A stretch of DNA of 64,000 nucleotides from Echinarachnius parma (GCA_037951105.1 JBAMJV010009322.1:1-64000); one strand, 5' to 3'; positions 22,426-34,632 are shown, numbered from the stretch's first letter. Notes: generated by a model from the sequence alone, not told the origin. A program made the numbers and translations.

Positions 22426-23830
22426 TTATTGCGATATTTGCATTCTGATGTAACGTCTAGTTATTTCGAACATGATCGGCCCTTCATAAGTTCTATTGTC
22501 TTGTTGCAGGTCGTCGCAAGCATCGTGTGACTGCTCCATTACGAACAATGTTTTAAATAGGAATAGTAGATGTCCCGTATGGAAATTATACATACATATT
22601 AGAGTATTCATAGTAATTAATTCCTGGATAGGGAGAATTTTCATCTTTAAAAATAGGGGACTACTAGGGCTATTATATTCAGAATGAGTAATGATCCTAA
22701 TTGCCCTTGTTTGTAACACACGTATTTTATTAAGATGAGAAAAATATGAATTACCCCACACAATATTGCAATATGTCAAATGCGGTAATACCAACGAATT
22801 ATATAGTAACAACAACACATTTTGGGGCAAAATATATTTCAATTTTGATAATATTCCAATACTTCTAGATATCTTTAAAACAACATTCTGAATATGGATC
22901 TTCCAATCAAGACATTCATCAATAGAAATAATAATGATTTTACATTTAAAAAAAATATTATGATTCATAGAAATAGTATCGATAGTTTCGGGAATTCTTC
23001 TATTCTTAGAATGAAATAAAATAGAATTGGTTTTATCATAATTAACAATCAATTTATTACTCCGGAACCATTCACCTAATGATCGTAATTTTGTATTTGC
23101 TATCGATATAAGTGTATGAATATATCTATGAGACATAAATGCAACGGTATCGTCAGCAAATAAAGAGTATCGAAAAAGACGTGTGCTCATCAAAATATCA
23201 TTAATATAAACTAAGAACAATAGCGGTCCTAAAACAGACCCTTGTGGTACACCACACGTTACAACTCTTTGTTTGGAGTTGACACCATCGACCACCACAT
23301 ACTGTTTTCTTTCAACTAGATATGATTTAAACCAGTTAAGTGCTACTCCTCTCACTCCATAATAAAAAGATTTTTCAAGAAGAATGTGGTGATCGATGAT
23401 GTCAAACGCCTTTGAAAGATCCATGAATAAACCCAGACAGAAATTACCCTTGTCTAGTTCATTTGAGACAAAAGTTGACAAATTTAATACACCATGACAC
23501 GTTGAATGATTTTTTCTAAAGCCAAATTGTTCATTAATTAAAACATCATATTTTGAAAGGAAACTATAAAGTCTATTGTGCATTACTTTTTCCAAAATCT
23601 TTGAGAATATTGATAGAATAGCAATGGGTCTGTAGTTTTTCATATTCTGTGGACAATCTTTTTCATGAAGTGGCACAACCTTTGATATTTTCAACGATTC
23701 TGGAAACACACCAATAGAAAGCGATTTGTTAAATATATTGCATAATGGTTCTACAAAGCAATTTATTGTTTCTTTAACTACCCAAGGTGAAATATTATCA
23801 TAACCACATGACTTTGATTGATTTAAAGAG
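22426..23830 (-). mobile_element. LINE ORF2, reverse transcriptase part
   Basis: Minus-strand open frame reading through the fingers-palm domain of a non-LTR reverse transcriptase: NYRPIAILS, FRKNHSTCHG, LGLFMDLSKAFD, GVPQGSVLGPLLFLVYIND and the catalytic FADDT. The C-terminal thumb ends near 22426. It belongs with 26526-28470 (endonuclease) and 28672-28990 (ORF1 end), and a block of about 2.7 kb (23836-26525) now separates it from them. Motif style suggests the Jockey/CR1 group. No RNase H is seen. The copy is broken and cannot be autonomous. Confidence 0.9.
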
Positions 23831-23919
23831 GTGCAAATCTGTAATCTATATTATAATAAGAGGACGGTGTTTTTGTCTGTCGCCAATATTTTTCCGTCGC
23901 CAAAATGTTTCGGTCGCCA

Positions 23920-24160
23920 AGATGTGTCCAGAATGCAGTTTTCAAGCCGCGTCTGGGCAATAAAATCGCGATGCAGCTTCTATACTGACGTAATGTGCGT
24001 GCGAAAAAAAAACCCTTGGTGCGTTTTACTAACCAAAGTGATGTGTCGGAAATGCAGTTTTAAAGCTGCGTCTGGGCAATAAAATCGCGATGCAGGTTCT
24101 ACTTACGAAATGTGCGTGCGAAAAACAAACCCGTAGTGCGTTTTATAACCAAAGTGATAC
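23920..24160. repeat. 119-bp tandem duplication
   Basis: The sequence around GTCTGGGCAATAAAATCGCG occurs twice with a 119-bp offset (for example 23932 and 24051), along with a GTGCGTGCGAAAAA motif. Function unknown. Confidence 0.85.
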
Positions 24161-24169
24161 CTCAAACAT

Positions 24170-25010
24170 TGAACAAATTACTACCGGTCAGACGGGGAGC
24201 GTGAGTCTGCGATAAGCTTTCGTCTGGAGCACCTCAGTTGTTTACGAGTTGACCGCTATTGAAGTGCCTTGGAAAAACTGCCGTATCTCTCTTGAAACCT
24301 TACCAAAATTCATATTTCATATACCAAATGAAAGAAGAATAACCTATTTTTACTGATAAATATAATATTCGAACAAAATAATGTGAGCAAATATTTAAAA
24401 ATAGGCATGCATCCAACCACAAAACAAAAATAATTTAAGCTTCAGAAAAGTAGAACATTTCATTATTTATCACCCTTGGGCAAAGCCGAAACTTAAATAT
24501 ATGATATATGACTTAACACCAAATACCCTGTCAATTTGTTTTATTTTAAAGAGTCATGTCGGGGAAAATCCCCAACAATGTCGATTACGATCGGACCTGC
24601 GATTGTCTCGCGCTACGAGAGTGCATGGCAGTCCCAACAGTACATTTTCGTGTAGTGTGTTGTGCGGTACTGGTAGTCCGCCGGTAGTTCACACACTGCA
24701 AAACGAGTGTCAATTTCCAACTCTGGAAAGTCAATTAAATCGTTCTTTTTGTGATGTCTGGAGTCATTTCTGTGCTGCATGAGTGAATGACTGAATTAAT
24801 TATGATCAGAACGTGCTTTTTTTGTTGTATATGCCGATGTTTGGTGCGTGATGGAGATATATAAGACAAAAACAAATTTCTCAAAATTTGAAGAAAAAAA
24901 ACAGGGGATCCTTTCGTGAAGGGCTACCAAAATATGTTGTTCACTTGCATTTTAAATGCTTTTTGTAAATGTCTACTCGAAGTGTATACGTATTTGTTTT
25001 TGCACTTAAG
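24170..25010. other. No gene recognised
   Basis: AT-rich with one unsupported ORF of 93 codons at 24501-24782. Nothing known matches by eye. Confidence 0.4.
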
Positions 25011-25011
25011 C

Positions 25012-26090
25012 AGTGGCATACCCAGGATCTTTTGAACGGGGGCTTTTAGTCAGCGGGCCGGGGTAGTCGTAGAAAAATTTCAAAGCCGACATCAACACTT
25101 TTTGACATTTTCAAAACCGAGGTCATGGTTTTTCAACATTTTCGAGGCCGGGATCACGGTTTTTCGACATTTTCAAGGCCGAGACCACGGTTTTTCGACA
25201 TTTCGAGGCCAAGACTACGGTTTTCGCACTTTTCGAGGCCGAGACCATGAAGCGTACAAAAATTTAAAAGCCGAGACCAACAATTTTCGACATTTTCAAG
25301 GCCGAGGTCACGGTTTTTCAACATTTTCGAGGCCGGGATCACAGTTTGTCAACATTTTTGAGTCCGAGGCACCAGTTTGTCGACATTTGCGAGGCCGAGA
25401 CTACGGTTTTCTCAGTTTTCGAGGCCGAGACCAACAATTTTTGACATTTTCAAAACCGAGGTCATGGTTTTTCAACATTTTCGAGGCCGGGATCACGGTT
25501 TTTTCGACATTTTCAAGGCCGAGACCACGGTTTTTCGACATTTTCGAGGCCGAGACTACGGTTTTCGCACTTTTCGAGGCCGAGACCATGAAACGTAAAC
25601 AAAATTTAAAAGCCAAGACCAACAATTTTCGACATTTTCAAGGCCGAGATCACGGTTTTTCAACATTTTCGAGGCCGGGATCACAGTTTGTCAACATTTT
25701 AGAGTCCGAGACACCAGTTTGACGACATTTTCGAGGCCGAGACTACGGTTTTCTCAGTTTTCAAGGCCGAGACCAACAATTTTCGACATTTTCAAGGCCA
25801 CGGTTACGGTTTTTCGACATTTTCGAGGCCGGGATTACGGTTTTTCGACATTTTCGAGGCTGAAACAATGGTTTTTTGACATTTTCGAGGCCCGAGACTA
25901 CGGTTTTCGCAGTTTCCGAGCCCGAGATCATGAAAAATGACAGTCGAGACCGCTTAAATTTGGTATTGAGACCGCTTAAATTTGGTCTCGAGACCGCTAA
26001 AATGTGGTTTCGAGACCAGTTAAGATTTGAAATGGGGGGGGGGGGGGGGGGGGGGGGAGTTCAACCCCCCCCCCCCAAACAGACATTTTT
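25012..26090 (-). mobile_element. hAT-type MITE enlarged by an internal minisatellite
   Basis: Begins CAGTGGCATACCCAGG, the terminal repeat of the family seen at 125-477. In reverse orientation its other end has the family's poly-G/poly-C with GTTCAACCCC and AGCGGTCTCGAGACC sequence. The right terminal repeat is missing or hidden in low-complexity DNA. The middle is a 31-bp array. Confidence 0.7.
25085..25950. repeat. 31-bp minisatellite with 11-unit higher-order period
   Basis: Units of about 31 bp built on TTTTCGAGGCCGAGA and CACGGTTTTTCGACA run for about 870 bp. A marked variant (AATTTAAAAGCC) recurs at 25261 and 25603, an offset of 342 bp or 11 units, so blocks of units were duplicated together. 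Because 31 is not a multiple of 3 the long ORFs here rotate through frames and are not genes. Confidence 0.9.
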
Positions 26091-26525
26091 TTTTTTTTAC
26101 TACTACTATACTACTACTGATGCTACTACTATTATATCTACTACTACTACTAACAACAATAATACTTCTACAGCTACTACTACTTAACCATGTTTACTGT
26201 TTTGTTGTTGTTGAAGAAACTGAACACTATTTGTATTACTTTGTCTAATACGTCCAGTACCCATCACCCTCACTTACTAACACTACCCCCCACCCCCCCT
26301 CCCCCCCTTGCTCACTGCCTGCATGCTGCCCAGTATTATGAATTTGTATACTATACGTATGTTTAGTGACTGGTGCTGAACTTGACGAAATGCTGACCAC
26401 TGATACGCTCTCATAACTTATTTAACTAACAATAATTTTAGAATCCATTACTAAACCAAATTTTTTTTTTACACTCGGACATATAAAAAAAAAAAGATTT
26501 ACAAAAATACAACATTCAACATATC

Positions 26526-28470
26526 TCACTCAAAGATCTGGTGACGGGTAATTTGCTAGTAGTTCATAAACAGTAGTCGGTTTTAAGAACATGGTATCGT
26601 AATAATCGGAATTCAAATAGCGTTTGAATGAGTTCGGTATACAATAATTAGAATCACATAATTTCTTGCCTATACTTACAAAATATGAATTAAATTGTTC
26701 AACAATCTGTTCTCGTGTGGAATATTTATTATCATCAAAGTACATTTCATTAGGAAGTGCATGATGTTTTCTATTACCAAGAATATTATTAATTTCATTC
26801 CATGTCTTCTTCATATTTCCTTTGCACTTTTCAAAAAGATTATAAATTTTGTTTTCGCATTTCGTATAATCATAGTAAGTTTATTTGTATACACAATATA
26901 TTTCAAGCGAGAGCTTTCACTAAGTTTGCGTAAATACATCTTATATAGTCGATTTTTCTTAGAAATCGATCTCAAAATACCAGTTGATATCCATGGTTTC
27001 CTACATTTATTTTGTTTTAATTGATCATCTATTACAGGAAAGCAAGTATTATATAGTAAAGTAATTTTTTCAACAAAGTAATCATAACTAGCATTTGTAT
27101 CAAGACACATATAAATGGGAGACCAATCAATCTGGGATAACTGGGCCTTAAACTCATTGATAGTTTTATCAGTAATTAATCTCTTTTGAAAACTTGTTTT
27201 TTTAAACTGTTTTTTCTTATTGACTTTTGTTCCTAAGTTAATCAGACAAAAATATTGGGAAGTGGTCCGAGATATCTGTATAAAATAAACCTGTATGTAC
27301 ATTTTCTAATGAGGTATTTATAAAAATATTATCAATCAATGTGCACGATCTTGAAGTGACACGAGTAGGTTTAGATATCAGTGGGTACAAGTTATGAATG
27401 AACATGGTTTCTAAAAAGTCATTTGTTTGATTATGCGTGCAATGATTTAGCAAATTAATATTGAAGTCACCCATCAAGTATATATCTTTCTTTTCTTTAT
27501 CCAAAACATCCAACAATGAATTAATGGGATCTAGTAACTTTGTTGACATGTGCAAAACGTGATGAATGGTTGATGCAATGTATATTGTTGTTATCTCATA
27601 TGTCCACAGGGTATTGTGTGAACAATTTCAAGTCAAATGGACATTGTATGGACAAGTAATGAGCGCAAATGCAAAGTGATATTCAGTAACTCACTGCACT
27701 CACTTTGTACACGGAAGAAAAACTCGCCCGGAGTTTTTCTTATCTGAATACTTCAATCATACATATCTTTGTAACGAAAGGGAAATTTGAAAAACCGAAA
27801 CCTGTCCCGTGGTTTTATTGTTAATACGAATACAACAAGGTATAAGGGAACCGCTAGAATAAAAATTTTATTTTGAGGATTTGGACAATGTTACTAAGTC
27901 CCTTTAAGCTTGTCATTAAAACAAAGAATGTTCGTGTTAGGTGGCCTATAGACGCATCCAATAATTGTTGACTTTTTACCCGAATGTTTAACTTCAATAA
28001 AAATTACTTCAATTTCTTGGGAACAAATTGATAAATCATTACGAACAACATAATCAATTCCATTTTTTACATATAATCCCACACCCCCTCCAGTTCTGGT
28101 GGGTCTACAAACTTGTACAAGTGAATACTTGTCTATGTTATACATATCTAAATGAGTGTTGGGGGTTAACCAAGTTTCAGAAAGACCAATAATATCAAAA
28201 TTATACTGGAGAGACGACAAAAATACACATCGTCATCACATAATATATCATTAGAAGAATCATTTTGTTGCATATGATTTATATCAAAAGGATTGATTTT
28301 CATATTAAGAAGGTTATTTACATCAATATTTTGATTTAAGCGAAAGAAAGAATATAACGACCAGTAGTATTCAAAATCATCATCAAAGTGATTAAAAGGG
28401 AAAAGATGACACGAGCATTTTGTACAGATAAACTGAGTACCAGATGAAGAGGGAAAGGAGAGTTGCAATG
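26526..28470 (-). mobile_element. LINE ORF2, N-terminal and endonuclease part
   Basis: Minus-strand pieces from 28468 down to 26530 read as the start of a non-LTR ORF2. First comes a cysteine-containing leader (FICTKCSCHLFPFNHF), then an APE-type endonuclease (IIGLSETWL, GGGVGLYVK, VYRPPN, LMGDFNINLL, SCTLIDNIF, SDHFPIF), then the linker to the reverse transcriptase. It has several frameshifts and a 340-bp insertion (about 27557-27899) between the YRPPN and GDFN motifs. Confidence 0.85.
27557..27899. mobile_element. MITE inserted in the LINE endonuclease
   Basis: Breaks the endonuclease frame. It resembles 53905-54205 over much of its length (shared stretches around ATAACGAAAGAGAAATTTG and GAATACAACAAGGTAT) and ends ACTAAGTCCCTTTAA, like that copy's ACTAGATCCCTTTA. 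The left terminus is uncertain. Confidence 0.65.
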
Positions 28471-28671
28471 GTTACAATAGTCACGCATTAAAAAGCACAC
28501 ATCAACACACACATATATGACCAAACCTAAACAAAAACTTTACAAAATTGAAAAGAGATAAATTATAAGTACACCAAAATAAGTCGCAGTAAAAAGTTTG
28601 CACTAAAAATGTAATCTTGGCTTGTTGATAGTGCATTTTGAGATGTGTATGTGTTCATTCTTTGTTCAATA

Positions 28672-28990
28672 CTACAACTTGTTGAGTTCATCTTTGTTTC
28701 GAATTAATCGTTTGATGTCTTTGTTCCCTGTGCCCGCCAGTAGGACCATGATCCGTCCATCAGAGGCCCAAGCCTCCTTCATTTTGTCGTGTTTCTTGGC
28801 AGCCCACAGAATGTCTTGATTCGATGCAGTCAAAGACTCGTCGATCGCGATGCCCGAGCCTTTCAGCTTCTTGCGAGATCGAAGGACTGCACTGCGCTTG
28901 CGATACGTCATGAATTTTACGATGATCGCTCGCGGTCTGTTCTTCTTCCGGCCTTCGCCTTCGTTGATTCTTCTCACGGCGACGCGATGC
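28672..28990 (-). mobile_element. LINE ORF1 C-terminal fragment
   Basis: Reads NRPRAIIVKFMTYRKRSAVL, RSRKKLKGSGIAIDESLT, AAKKH and EAWASDGRIMVL, typical of the nucleic-acid-binding C-terminus of LINE ORF1 proteins. It lies upstream of the ORF2 pieces on the minus strand. The 5' part of the element is missing. Confidence 0.75.
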
Positions 28991-29059
28991 GATCGATCCT
29001 TGTTGTTGTTGTTGTTTAGAGTTTATTGGCGGTTCATTCAATTTGAATATTTTCGCCAA

Positions 29060-29780
29060 TAACTAAATATTATTTTAATTATTCTCATTAATTTTCTTTA
29101 TTTTAATATTTTCATTATTTTTTTTGTCTTCTATTCTTTCTTTTGGGGGTGCATAAACGTTTTCAAACCATCGATAAACAAAACCAAAATTAAAGGCATC
29201 ATCGGGCCAACCCGGCTCGGTACGTTGAGCAGGCTTCTCAACTGACGAATCAGTCTAGGCCCCCCGATGCATGGAGATGCGCTCTGGTCGCCTTCGTTCT
29301 ATTTTGCACCTGCATCCGATTCCAAAAACAAAACAAAGTTATATATCAAATCAAATCAACTCAAAAAAGAAATTTTCAATTATTCAAGAACATACAAGGT
29401 AGCAAACATTTTGGGGCTTTGAAAGTGAAAGTGCAAAGTGCAGGATGTAATTTACTAATTATTTACATAAATAAGTACAAAAGAAAGTTACTCATTACTT
29501 TTTCAGCAAAATTTATATGCTGATCAAACCAGCTTCAGAGGCCTGCACAGATGTCCTGTAAACAGTCTCTGTTCCGGCTTGTGCATGCATATAATTTTAC
29601 GAGAGCCAAACATATAATGAGATTTGATTTAGCGTGATTGCATTGACATGATTATGTGATTATTTTGCTGAACTTATGGATAAAGCTTCAAATTTGTATT
29701 GAAATCATAGATGAGTAATAACTTCAGTTCTACCGCTTTTTGTTTACATGCACAGATCGTGTTCGTGCTGAGGGATCAAC
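29060..29780. other. No gene recognised
   Basis: Between the LINE and the LTR element. I searched for a 5' LTR matching 31377-31738 and saw none. Confidence 0.45.
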
Positions 29781-30772
29781 ATGGGAGGGGACTCCGAGAG
29801 GACACTCAAGTGCTTCACGTGCGGGAGGTATTTTGCGCATAAAAGGAGTCTTAATAGACACATTGATGTTGAACACCGAAGGGATCAACGTTTCGCTTGC
29901 CGCCAATGCGGGAGGGCGTACAACAGGAAAGACAATCTCATGGCACACTATAAAGACAGGCATCCCACCGAGCATTTCCAGAACCGGGGACGGAGTCAGT
30001 CTCGAGGAAGAGACCTGGCAAGGCAAGAGCGGGTCTGATCATCGCCGTAGACGATTCAGTAGGAGCCCGTCAAAGTCGCCTTTGCCTAACCAGAGAGAGG
30101 AGAAGAAGGGAGAGGACAGGAATAAACAAGTTGTCCAGGCAGAGCTTGAAGGCGATGAGTCCCCCCAAGAACTGCTCCAGGTTGTCGTCTCTCCTCGCAC
30201 CAGGGACGAAGTGGAGGGTAGGAAAGGCAGTCCTTCGAAAAGACTGGCTGGTAAGCCACTCGCCATGATCAGACAGCAGCAGGTCAACAGTTCTGAATCA
30301 GAGGAATCTGCAGTTGCGGAGTCGCCGGTAGGTGATCTTCGAGGTACAGTCTTGGACGTCAGGAGAGTCAAAGTGGGTCGTCCGATTCCGCCCCTAGATG
30401 TAACAGAGGCTTTTGCGCAACCAGAGGGTAGAGGTTGGTGAATTTTCCTCCCAGACCTCGTATAATGGAGCAGAGCAAGTTTTCCAAGAGACGAGGGAGA
30501 GGAAGTACGGCGCCATCTTCTTGCGACATAGTGCCGACGTGGTGAGAGAGGCGGAAGAGAGCGGAGGGCCGACGAAGGTACATAGCGTCACAGATGGTGT
30601 TGTAGGTGCTCCCATGTCGGGTGAGCAGTTTACACGAGCCATGATTGGGAGGATCCAGAGCGTGACGGAGACGACGACCAGGCAGACCTTTCAAGGGGGC
30701 ATTCTTGTGATGAAAGAGGAGACCAGGAAGGAGTTCAAGGTCGATGTAATGGCAGGATTTGATGCGTCTTAG
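29781..30772 (+). pseudogene. LTR-retrotransposon ORF with two C2H2 zinc fingers, frameshifted
   Basis: The first frame (29781-30038, ATG start) encodes two clean C2H2 fingers: CFTCGRYFAHKRSLNRHIDV then EH, and CRQCGRAYNRKDNLMAHY then KDRH. They are followed by an Arg/Ser-rich tail. The coding signal then passes to the frame of the ORF ending at 30441 (charged, low complexity) and to that of 30413-30772 (includes FLRHSADVVREAEESGG). At least two frameshifts separate them. Its position just before a polypurine tract and LTR makes it a retrotransposon product, perhaps gag-like; no protease, reverse transcriptase or integrase is seen. A captured host zinc-finger gene is the alternative. Confidence 0.55.
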
Positions 30773-30779
30773 AGTTCTG

Positions 30780-31376
30780 TTCCACCCCGTTCGTCTTAGT
30801 GAGATTTTAGACACTATTGACGAGATTAGTTGATGTTAATCAGAAATCGACCGATGATTTTTGTTGAGCTTACATGTAATCCTCTTTCACGTGAAACGAA
30901 CTGAATCATTCACCTAATCGAGATTGAAATAGACTACGAATGAAGGCGATTCAATTTCCAGATGTCCGAAGCAAGTTTTGACAGATAAGGACGACCGGAT
31001 CTGCGGCGAGCTGGATCTGTATGGCCACGCATGAGGCTGGACCACCGTCCTCAGGATCAGCGTGTCGTTGGGTGAAGGAGACCATCGGCAGCTTTGAAGG
31101 GTGCCACGATTCCATGAAGTCAGCATCAGGTCTCAGCGATCACAGATGTCGTCAGCCAGTGTTAATTCGTTTTGATCGCAGATAAAATTTCAAAGACATT
31201 CTTCGTGTAATCAACAAACAAACAGACTCTGTATATTTTCATGTTTTCATAAGTTTTGTTGTTCAAGAGTTAAATGTTTTGTTACATGCATTTTTTTAAT
31301 TGTTAATGTTACTCCCAGTTGTTAGTTGTTTGATGTGTTCTTAAAACGAGGACGTTTTAAATTAAGGAGGGGGCAG
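30780..31376 (+). mobile_element. Untranslated 3' part of the LTR element with polypurine tract
   Basis: No ORF of note. It ends in AAGGAGGGGGCAG (about 31364-31376), a polypurine tract lying directly against the LTR as expected for plus-strand priming. Confidence 0.65.
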
Positions 31377-31738
31377 TGTAACGGAGTGGATTGGCCGTAG
31401 AGGGCGGAGGGAGGCAGAGTTAGATAGATCGGAGTGAAAGTGGTGGTTTGGACGTAAGGAGAGTAGGACGTACGTTTTTGGGGAGAGAAAAGAAGGACGA
31501 AAAGGAGACAGATAGGTGGAAGACGGCATGAATGACCGTGTGTAGTTTGAAGAAATAAAGGCAAGTACACCTGATATGATAATTTGTACATGTTTCGTTA
31601 TTATTAGAGTAGCGTGAATGAGTGATGCTTCACTGTCCGTAAGAACTCGGTGGCTGATGCTGTGTTTCGGGGCCTCATAAACCAAAAAGGCCGCTCGGTA
31701 AACGAAGAAGGGACCCCGGGGGGAAACAGCTCGTTACA
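31377..31738 (+). mobile_element. 3' LTR of a retrotransposon
   Basis: A 362-bp block beginning TGTAACGG and ending CGTTACA, short inverted termini of TG...CA type, with AATAAA near 31553-31558. The polypurine tract precedes it. Ends of this form are common in Ty3/gypsy elements, but clade assignment is inference without pol. The breakpoint of the 7.9-kb tandem duplication (31457) lies inside it. Confidence 0.8.
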
Positions 31739-31920
31739 GTATGATTAATAAAATTGGAAATATGGGAAGTCCGCAAAGCTAAATAGCTTGAAGAAAGGAC
31801 AGCCTGTTGTAAAAATGCAAGTATAGTTTAAATACAAATAATACAATTACGACTCCATATTATGTGATTTAACAGAAAGGAGAAGCAGGTGCAACCCCTG
31901 AAATGGAAAAGTCATGTTAA

Positions 31921-32450
31921 AGGGGTAGTACAGTTTTGGTAAGGCTGAACTTTAGTAACCAAACCTGGACAGTAACATTATAAACTAATAGTTATAACTC
32001 TACCATGCTCGAAAAGTATACAAAATTACAAAAAAGTAAAAAGCCTGTTATCATTCAAAAAGAGCCATTAAAACACAAGAGGGCGCTTTTTAAAAAGGCA
32101 TTGGTTTCAACCATTTTTCATACAAAATTATGCATGTGATGTTTTATTGAAATAATGATTAAATAGAGAGATCATCAACAACTATTTAAAAAACGCTTTT
32201 GAACATTTTTGAAAAAGTGCAAGCATTTTTTTAATTTTTTGAAAAAATCATCTAATTATTTGGGCCCCAAATAATTATAAGATCAGATATATTTATTGAT
32301 ATTTCAGCCGTTTCTGGGTCGATTTTGACTAAATAAAGTTTATTCTGCCATTAAAATTGCATGTTCTCTCAAATTCGACACTCAGTTTTTCATTACCTCA
32401 CAAAAATGGTTTGATGTGCAGCGCCCTCTCTACCAAAACTAAACTACCCT
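31921..32450. mobile_element. TTAA-flanked MITE
   Basis: TTAA at 31917-31920 and 32451-32454, ends AGGGGTAGTACAGTTTTGG and CCAAAACTAAACTACCCT. It is of the same family as 16998-18544. Confidence 0.88.
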
Positions 32451-32775
32451 TTAAACTACAGAAAAGAGCTGTTAGAATAGTAACAAACTTTTCATATTTA
32501 TCTCATCTCACTATAAACCCCTTTTTATAAAATTTAAGGTTTTACCCATTTTTCAACTTTATGAATATAATCTTGGTATTTGTATGTATTTATTTCATCA
32601 CAAATTATTAACTGATTTATTTTATTCGTTATTTATTCAAAACTCTGATGTACATAATTACTAGGGATACAAGATCTAAATCCGACCTTCGTGTTTCTTA
32701 TGGACGCACACAATGTTCTCATTTTATTATTTAGTCTATCGACTCATGTAAAACAACTAATTTTTCATATATAAT

Positions 32776-33410
32776 TTTGACAACAGTTTTTAATTTGATC
32801 TAAATACATCACTGATGAGAAAAAGTGTTGTTGCCATTTTTTATTTTTGGTCCCAGGGTGCATTTTGGCGATTATAAAGATAATTAGCTAATTTGCATAT
32901 TTCTGAAATAAAATCAGGGATCATTTTCCATCAAGAGGAATAGTACAATAGTAATCAAAACAATTATGACTGGGTAATTTGGTGGAAGGAATCAATTTCC
33001 GGTGCCCATTTGCATGTGCCGTATGGGCAACACCCAGTAATCCAAGATGGCTTCCCCTAATTTGCATATGTATGAATATTATTGATTTACTGTAGCTACA
33101 TCCTCTAATAAGTATCAATTCCAAGTTATATAGATGCAGTCATGCTCTTAAAGTGTATACAAGATACTTCAGCTTGGTTGCCACCTTGGCAACCTCTGGC
33201 AATGCATATAATTAGCATACTTATAGACTATTTACCTAATTTGCATATTCCCAGAAATTTGTGTATAATTATTGTGAACCCAGAAAGTAAAAGAGACAAA
33301 AAATACCTCTTTTCCAAGGTTTTAGGGGGCAACAAATCCATTTATAATACTTATTTTGACGTATCACCTCGGCAACCCACATATATAAATCCAAGATGGC
33401 CGCCTTTGGC
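32776..33410. mobile_element. Single-arm copy of the fold-back repeat
   Basis: Matches one arm of the palindrome at 20560-22016, with the octamers ATTTGCAT and CCAAGATGGC kept. Confidence 0.85.
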
Positions 33411-33602
33411 ATTCTAAAGGAAAAATGCAATGTGCCACTTTAACAGCAATTATTTTATAAAACTATAATTGTTTTACCGTTAGCAACTAACTACAGATAG
33501 GTGACCACTTACTTAGACATGTTGTCTGTATGTTTATAGGTCATGTGTTAAAAACTTAGGTCATGTGTTAAAAACTTAGCCATGTCAAATAATGACTTCG
33601 CA

Positions 33603-33765
33603 TAATAATAATAATAATAATATACTCGATTTATATAGCGCCTAATATGATTTATAATCATCTCTAAGCGCTTTACAATGATAATATATTACCCCCGGTC
33701 ATAGGATACAATGCAAACCGGCACACATTGTGTGCACCATCTCCACTCCCATACTAGACTGGCGG
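33603..33765 (-). mobile_element. SINE fragment, 3' part
   Basis: ATA-rich tail, then ATTTATATAGCGCCTAATA, CTCTAAGCGCTTTACAATG and ACACATTGTGTGCACCATC, as in the full SINE at 60295-60640. The tRNA-like head is missing. Confidence 0.8.
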
Positions 33766-33769
33766 GATT

Positions 33770-34555
33770 TATTGAGTCAATACGTGTATAAGGTTTCACC
33801 AGATCAATGATTTTTGTCCGTCAGACCATACAATGCATGATAAGAATGAAAAGGTCTACAAAACTATATAGACTAGTGACCGGCCTGTTTTGAGACACTC
33901 CAGAGAGGAACGAATTGGGCGTCGGTGTTCCAAATATCTGGTCTTGGGAGATTGCTACGTTTCTTTTACTTATGATTCATTGCATAGGACTGTTGTTTGA
34001 TTCCTTGCAGCCAAATGGCTAGTATATAGTCCACCCTTGGCATGGAATTACAATGTACATATAGTACGCCCCACAATTATTGTGTATGTTGTCTTTAGGC
34101 GGTACTAAGATTTGGTGTTTTGTTCTTGTCGGCTTTAGATACACCCTAATGCCCGATTAAATTGAAATTCATTTAATTGCATCTGAGACTTTTTTTCTGT
34201 TTTTATTCAACCAAAATACAATCAAAGTACAATCACAAAATGTACAAACAATTATAAGGGATCAGAATAAGTAAAAACAAAATCAAATATAAATCAACAA
34301 AAAATACATTAAAAACATAAGAGGTGCAGCAATATACTGTAATACATAAAATAAGTTAAGAGTTAAAGCCTGCTTATAGGGAGGGGGTGGGGAGTCATGG
34401 GGTACCCACGGCATAACACCGGACACCCCACGAGCCCGCCAAACAAGTGACTGAACAATGAAATCCACTCCTTCGTGACAGGACCGACCTCATCTCTGTG
34501 TTGGTTTTAAAAATCGTGTGCAGAGTGTGCATATCGTCGAAGTACTCTGAAATCA
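33770..34555. other. No gene recognised (unit A)
   Basis: Non-coding DNA downstream of the TMEM53-like gene. Nothing supported. The counterpart is 41650-42435. Confidence 0.4.
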
Positions 34556-34561
34556 TAATTC

Positions 34562-34562
34562 A

Positions 34563-34604
<42 letters not shown>

Positions 34605-34632
34605 ACATGCACACGCACGCACGCACGCACAC
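34562..34632. repeat. (CA)n microsatellite, long allele
   Basis: A CA run followed by CACG repeats. It is about 10 bp longer than the copy at 42441-42501 and accounts for most of the offset change between the units. Confidence 0.95.

Larger units (their letters stand above)
23831..26525. other. Block of about 2.7 kb inserted into the LINE
   Basis: The LINE frame stops at about 26530 (ending NYPSPDL) and resumes at about 23827 (SKSCGYDN). The block between contains a 119-bp tandem duplication, gene-free DNA at 24170-25010, a hAT-type element with a large minisatellite (25012-26090), and a short CTA-rich stretch to 26190. I found no terminal repeats that would define it as one transposon. Confidence 0.6.

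Noticed and set aside
23831..23880. Helitron 5' end (TCTATATTATAATAAGAGG)
   Set aside because: It resembles some Helitron starts, but no 3' hairpin or CTRR end could be found to support it.
25085..25950. A 206-codon ORF and a possible CRISPR-like array
   Set aside because: The 31-bp units are contiguous without unique spacers, the genome is eukaryotic, and the frame rotates because 31 is not divisible by 3.
29740..30441. A 233-codon ORF as one host protein
   Set aside because: Its first 95 codons are out of frame with the obvious zinc fingers; the coding signal switches frame near 30020.
33142..33417. A 91-codon ORF conserved in both duplication units
   Set aside because: It lies within the non-coding fold-back repeat, and conservation reflects the recent duplication.
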